From assembly GCA_019308985.1 (NCBI GenBank), contig JAFDHB010000188.1, positions 1 to 6,580 of the forward strand: a stretch of DNA of 6,580 nucleotides. Reading direction: 5' to 3'. The notes beneath the pieces were generated by a model. It ran no database searches and had not been told where the DNA came from. It worked only from the letters and a program-made list of their open reading frames with translations. Below, one piece after another: positions 4,668 to 6,580 of this stretch (within the stretch, counting starts at the first letter, position 1; every line of letters starts with the position of its first letter). The translations under genes and the position numbers were made by a program. This DNA is from Deltaproteobacteria bacterium (GTDB lineage Bacteria; Desulfobacterota; DSM-4660; Desulfatiglandales; HGW-15).

Positions 4668-6143
4668 TTGAACATATTACTGGTCTATCCCGAATATCCT
4701 GATACATTCTGGAGTTTCAAGCACGCCCTCAAGTTTATACGCAAGAAGGCCGCCTATCCCCCCTTAGGCCTTCTTACGATTGCAGCCATGTTGCCACCGG
4801 AATGGGACAAGCGGCTGGTGGATATCAATACCAAAAGGCTTACTGACAAAGACCTCCAATGGGCTGACATGGTCTTTATCGGGGCCATGGCCGTCCAGCG
4901 TGATTCCGCCCTGGAGGTTATTTCCGGGTGCAAGGGGTTCGGCCTGCCGGTTGTTGCGGGTGGCCCGCTTTTCACGAGCGAATATGATCAATTCGATGAG
5001 GTTGACTACTTTGTTCTCAATGAAGCGGAACTGACGCTGCCTCTGTTCTTGAGAGACCTGGAACAGGGATGCCCGAAGCGCATCTACCAGACCTCTCAAT
5101 TCGCAGATATCAAGAAAACACCGCCCCCAATGTGGGAGTTGGCCGACATGAAGAGCTACGCCTCAATGTGTATCCAGTTTTCCAGGGGGTGCCCTTTCCA
5201 TTGCGAGTTTTGCAATGTTACCGCCCTTTTTGGCCATAAGCCGAGGTTGAAGACAACGGAGCAGGTAATTAACGAGCTCGAACATCTTTACGGCTTGGGA
5301 TGGCGCGGACAGATCTTCTTTGTGGACGACAATTTCATCTGCAACAAGAAATACCTGAAGACCAAGCTATTGCCGGCGCTCATTCAATGGCAAAAGGGCA
5401 AGAAAGGAATCCCCTTTCATACAGAGGCCTCCATCAATCTGGCTGATGACCAGCAACTGATGGATCTTATGGCAGAGGCCGGTTTTGACTCCGTTTTTAT
5501 CGGTATAGAAACGCCCGATGAAAAAAGCCTTGAGGAGTGCAACAAGAAGCAAAACAGGAACAGGGACCTTGTGGAGAGTATCAAGAAAATCCAAAGGTCC
5601 GGGTTGCAGGTACAGGGAGGTTTTATAGTCGGTTTTGACAATGATTCCCCGTCCATATTCAGGAAGCAGATTGATTTCATCCAAAGCAGCGGGATAGTCA
5701 CCGCCATGGTGGGGCTATTACAGGCGCCAGCAGGTACGAGGCTTTTTGAACGATTGAAAAGAGAAGGCCGTCTGCTTGGCAGGATGTCAGGAAACACAGA
5801 CGGTACGACAAACATTATTCCGCGCATGGACATGGATATCCTCCGAGAAGGATACAGGGACATAATGAAACACATTTACTCTCCCCAATGTTACTACAAC
5901 CGAATAAAGACCTTTTTGCGGGAATACAAGGCTCCCAAGTTCAACACGCCCCTTGATTTGCAGCATTTCCTGGCCTTTTTCCGCTCGAGCATACGTCTGG
6001 GGATCTTTGGCAGGGAAAGATATCAGTACTGGAAAATTCTGTTCTGGACCCTCTTACATCGGCCAAGATTGCTGGTATGGTACATTACCTTTGCCATCTA
6101 CGGGTATCATTTCCGCAAAATAGCCGACAAATACATAAACTAG
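4668..6143 (+). CDS. B12-binding domain radical SAM protein, HpnP/DUF4070-like (class B methylase type)
   Basis: A 491-residue radical SAM enzyme. Residues 1-140 form a cobalamin-binding Rossmann domain without the DxHxxG motif, as in class B radical SAM methylases. The radical SAM core (about 165-360) carries the [4Fe-4S] triad in RGCPFHCEFC: C175, C179, C182 (Cx3Cx2C). FFVDDNF (217-223), HTEASINLAD, FIGIETPDEKSL and GGFIVGFDND are the usual core strands. The C-terminal part (about 365-491) matches my memory of DUF4070 and ends in an aromatic, hydrophobic stretch (455-480) that may touch the membrane. The opening (LLVYPEYPDTFWSFKHALKF) and the whole architecture are those of the family that includes hopanoid C-2 methylase HpnP. 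Most members are uncharacterised, and no hopanoid genes are present here, so no symbol is given. The TTG start is fixed by a perfect ribosome site. The RRM gene follows after 20 bp. Confidence 0.9.
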   Translation: MNILLVYPEYPDTFWSFKHALKFIRKKAAYPPLGLLTIAAMLPPEWDKRLVDINTKRLTDKDLQWADMVFIGAMAVQRDSALEVISGCKGFGLPVVAGGPLFTSEYDQFDEVDYFVLNEAELTLPLFLRDLEQGCPKRIYQTSQFADIKKTPPPMWELADMKSYASMCIQFSRGCPFHCEFCNVTALFGHKPRLKTTEQVINELEHLYGLGWRGQIFFVDDNFICNKKYLKTKLLPALIQWQKGKKGIPFHTEASINLADDQQLMDLMAEAGFDSVFIGIETPDEKSLEECNKKQNRNRDLVESIKKIQRSGLQVQGGFIVGFDNDSPSIFRKQIDFIQSSGIVTAMVGLLQAPAGTRLFERLKREGRLLGRMSGNTDGTTNIIPRMDMDILREGYRDIMKHIYSPQCYYNRIKTFLREYKAPKFNTPLDLQHFLAFFRSSIRLGIFGRERYQYWKILFWTLLHRPRLLVWYITFAIYGYHFRKIADKYIN

Positions 6144-6163
6144 AAAAAGGGAGAAGATAGATA

Positions 6164-6448
6164 ATGAATATTTACGTTGGCAGACTTCCATTCAGCGTGA
6201 CAGAAAGCGATCTAAGGGCCATGTTCGAAGAATACGGCGAGATAGAAAGCGTCAAGATAATAAAGGACAGGTATTCCGGTCAATCAAAGGGCTTTGGTTT
6301 TGTGGAGATGCCGAGTAACTCCGAGGCAGACCAAGCCATCAAGGCCCTCAACAGGAAGACCATCGATGGACGGACCATCAAGGTCAACCCGGCAGACCCC
6401 GGCGGAAAGCGCTCCAAACGCTCCGCCCGCAAGAGGAAATTCTACTAG
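6164..6448 (+). CDS. Small RNA-binding protein with one RRM domain
   Basis: A 94-residue cytoplasmic protein made of one RNA recognition motif plus a basic tail, the usual form of bacterial RRM proteins. RNP2 is IYVGRL (3-8) and RNP1 is KGFGFVEM (42-49), with the aromatic residues that stack on RNA (Y4, F44, F46) in place. The beta-alpha-beta-beta-alpha-beta order runs to about residue 76 (IKVNPA). The tail (81-94) is rich in Lys, Arg and Ser and should bind nucleic acid non-specifically. Such proteins are thought to be RNA chaperones or stress/cold-linked RNA binders, but their targets in bacteria are mostly unknown. The ATG at 6164 has AGGGAG 10 nt upstream. The gene starts 20 bp after the radical SAM stop and is likely co-transcribed with it. 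A functional link to that enzyme is not evident. A strong inverted repeat follows 30 bp after the stop. Confidence 0.93.
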   Translation: MNIYVGRLPFSVTESDLRAMFEEYGEIESVKIIKDRYSGQSKGFGFVEMPSNSEADQAIKALNRKTIDGRTIKVNPADPGGKRSKRSARKRKFY

Positions 6449-6477
6449 AAAGAGTCGAACTCGCACCGTTACAGCAG

Positions 6478-6527
6478 CCCGCCGGCTTCAAAGGCCTCAA
6501 GGTTTGGAAACCTTTGAAGCCGGCGGG
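6478..6527 (+). terminator. Long perfect inverted repeat, probable transcription end of the radical SAM/RRM unit
   Basis: A perfect 17-bp stem (6478-6494 with 6511-6527, GC-rich base CCCGCCGG) encloses a 16-nt loop, 30 bp after the RRM stop codon. No run of T follows on either strand, so it is not a textbook intrinsic terminator. It may work as a 3'-end stabiliser, as a bidirectional or factor-aided terminator, or as a REP-like element. The loop and right arm can also form a second, competing hairpin (see findings). Confidence 0.6.
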
Positions 6528-6580
6528 ACTCAGCGTTCTTCCTGGCCTATGCTGAAGTTTCCCTGGCCCTCTCTTCCTGT

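Noticed and set aside
4480..4707. 75-codon minus-strand ORF in the divergent region
   Set aside because: It overlaps the strongly supported ribosome site and start of the radical SAM gene and shows no family pattern.
5417..5875. 152-codon minus-strand ORF inside the radical SAM gene
   Set aside because: It is an antisense shadow of the radical SAM core, which carries all expected motifs.
4668..6143. Calling this gene hpnP
   Set aside because: The architecture fits, but the family is wide, mostly uncharacterised, and no hopanoid gene is in the window.
1..6580. CRISPR arrays, tRNA or rRNA genes, integrase or transposase genes
   Set aside because: No spaced direct repeats, cloverleaf sequences, rRNA segments or DDE/tyrosine recombinase motifs were seen on either strand.

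Overview
The window holds seven genes. Base composition is moderate (near 50% GC by eye), starts are ATG, GTG and TTG with clear Shine-Dalgarno sites, and the gene content is typical of an anaerobic or soil/sediment bacterium: a cation diffusion facilitator, a HypE-like AIR-synthase-fold protein, a B12-binding radical SAM protein of the HpnP/DUF4070 type, and a small RRM protein. I infer a Desulfobacterota (former Deltaproteobacteria) or similar lineage. This is an impression from protein style and from the palindromic repeat, not a search result.

Layout. At the left edge (1-114, minus) is the start of a small unrecognised gene with a TTG start behind a strong AGGAGGT site; it runs out of the window. 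Positions 115-438 have no convincing gene. From 439 to 4280 four genes lie on the minus strand, transcribed right to left: HAD phosphatase, AIR-synthase/HypE-like protein, ornithine cyclodeaminase/mu-crystallin family dehydrogenase, and CDF metal transporter. The first two are 9 bp apart and follow a near-consensus sigma70-type promoter (4312-4340). The last two are 27 bp apart. The pairs are separated by 233 bp that contain a roughly 155-bp palindromic, MITE-like element with candidate target duplications.

A 387-bp divergent intergenic region (4281-4667) separates this array from two plus-strand genes: a 491-residue B12-binding radical SAM protein (TTG start, perfect AAGGAGGT site) and, 20 bp after it, a 94-residue RRM RNA-binding protein. 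A perfect 17-bp inverted repeat follows the RRM gene and probably ends that unit.

How the genes work together is only partly readable. The HAD and AIR-synthase-like genes are an operon, plausibly a phosphatase and an ATP-dependent enzyme of one small-molecule pathway. The dehydrogenase and CDF genes look co-transcribed, but the reaction and the metal are unknown. The radical SAM protein is probably a B12-dependent methylase or related enzyme acting on a lipid-like substrate. I see no mobile gene cassette, CRISPR array, tRNA or rRNA. The window is mostly ordinary chromosome. The points most worth a second look are the palindromic element, the HypE-like protein without the HypE cysteine tail, and the HpnP-like protein with no hopanoid genes in view.
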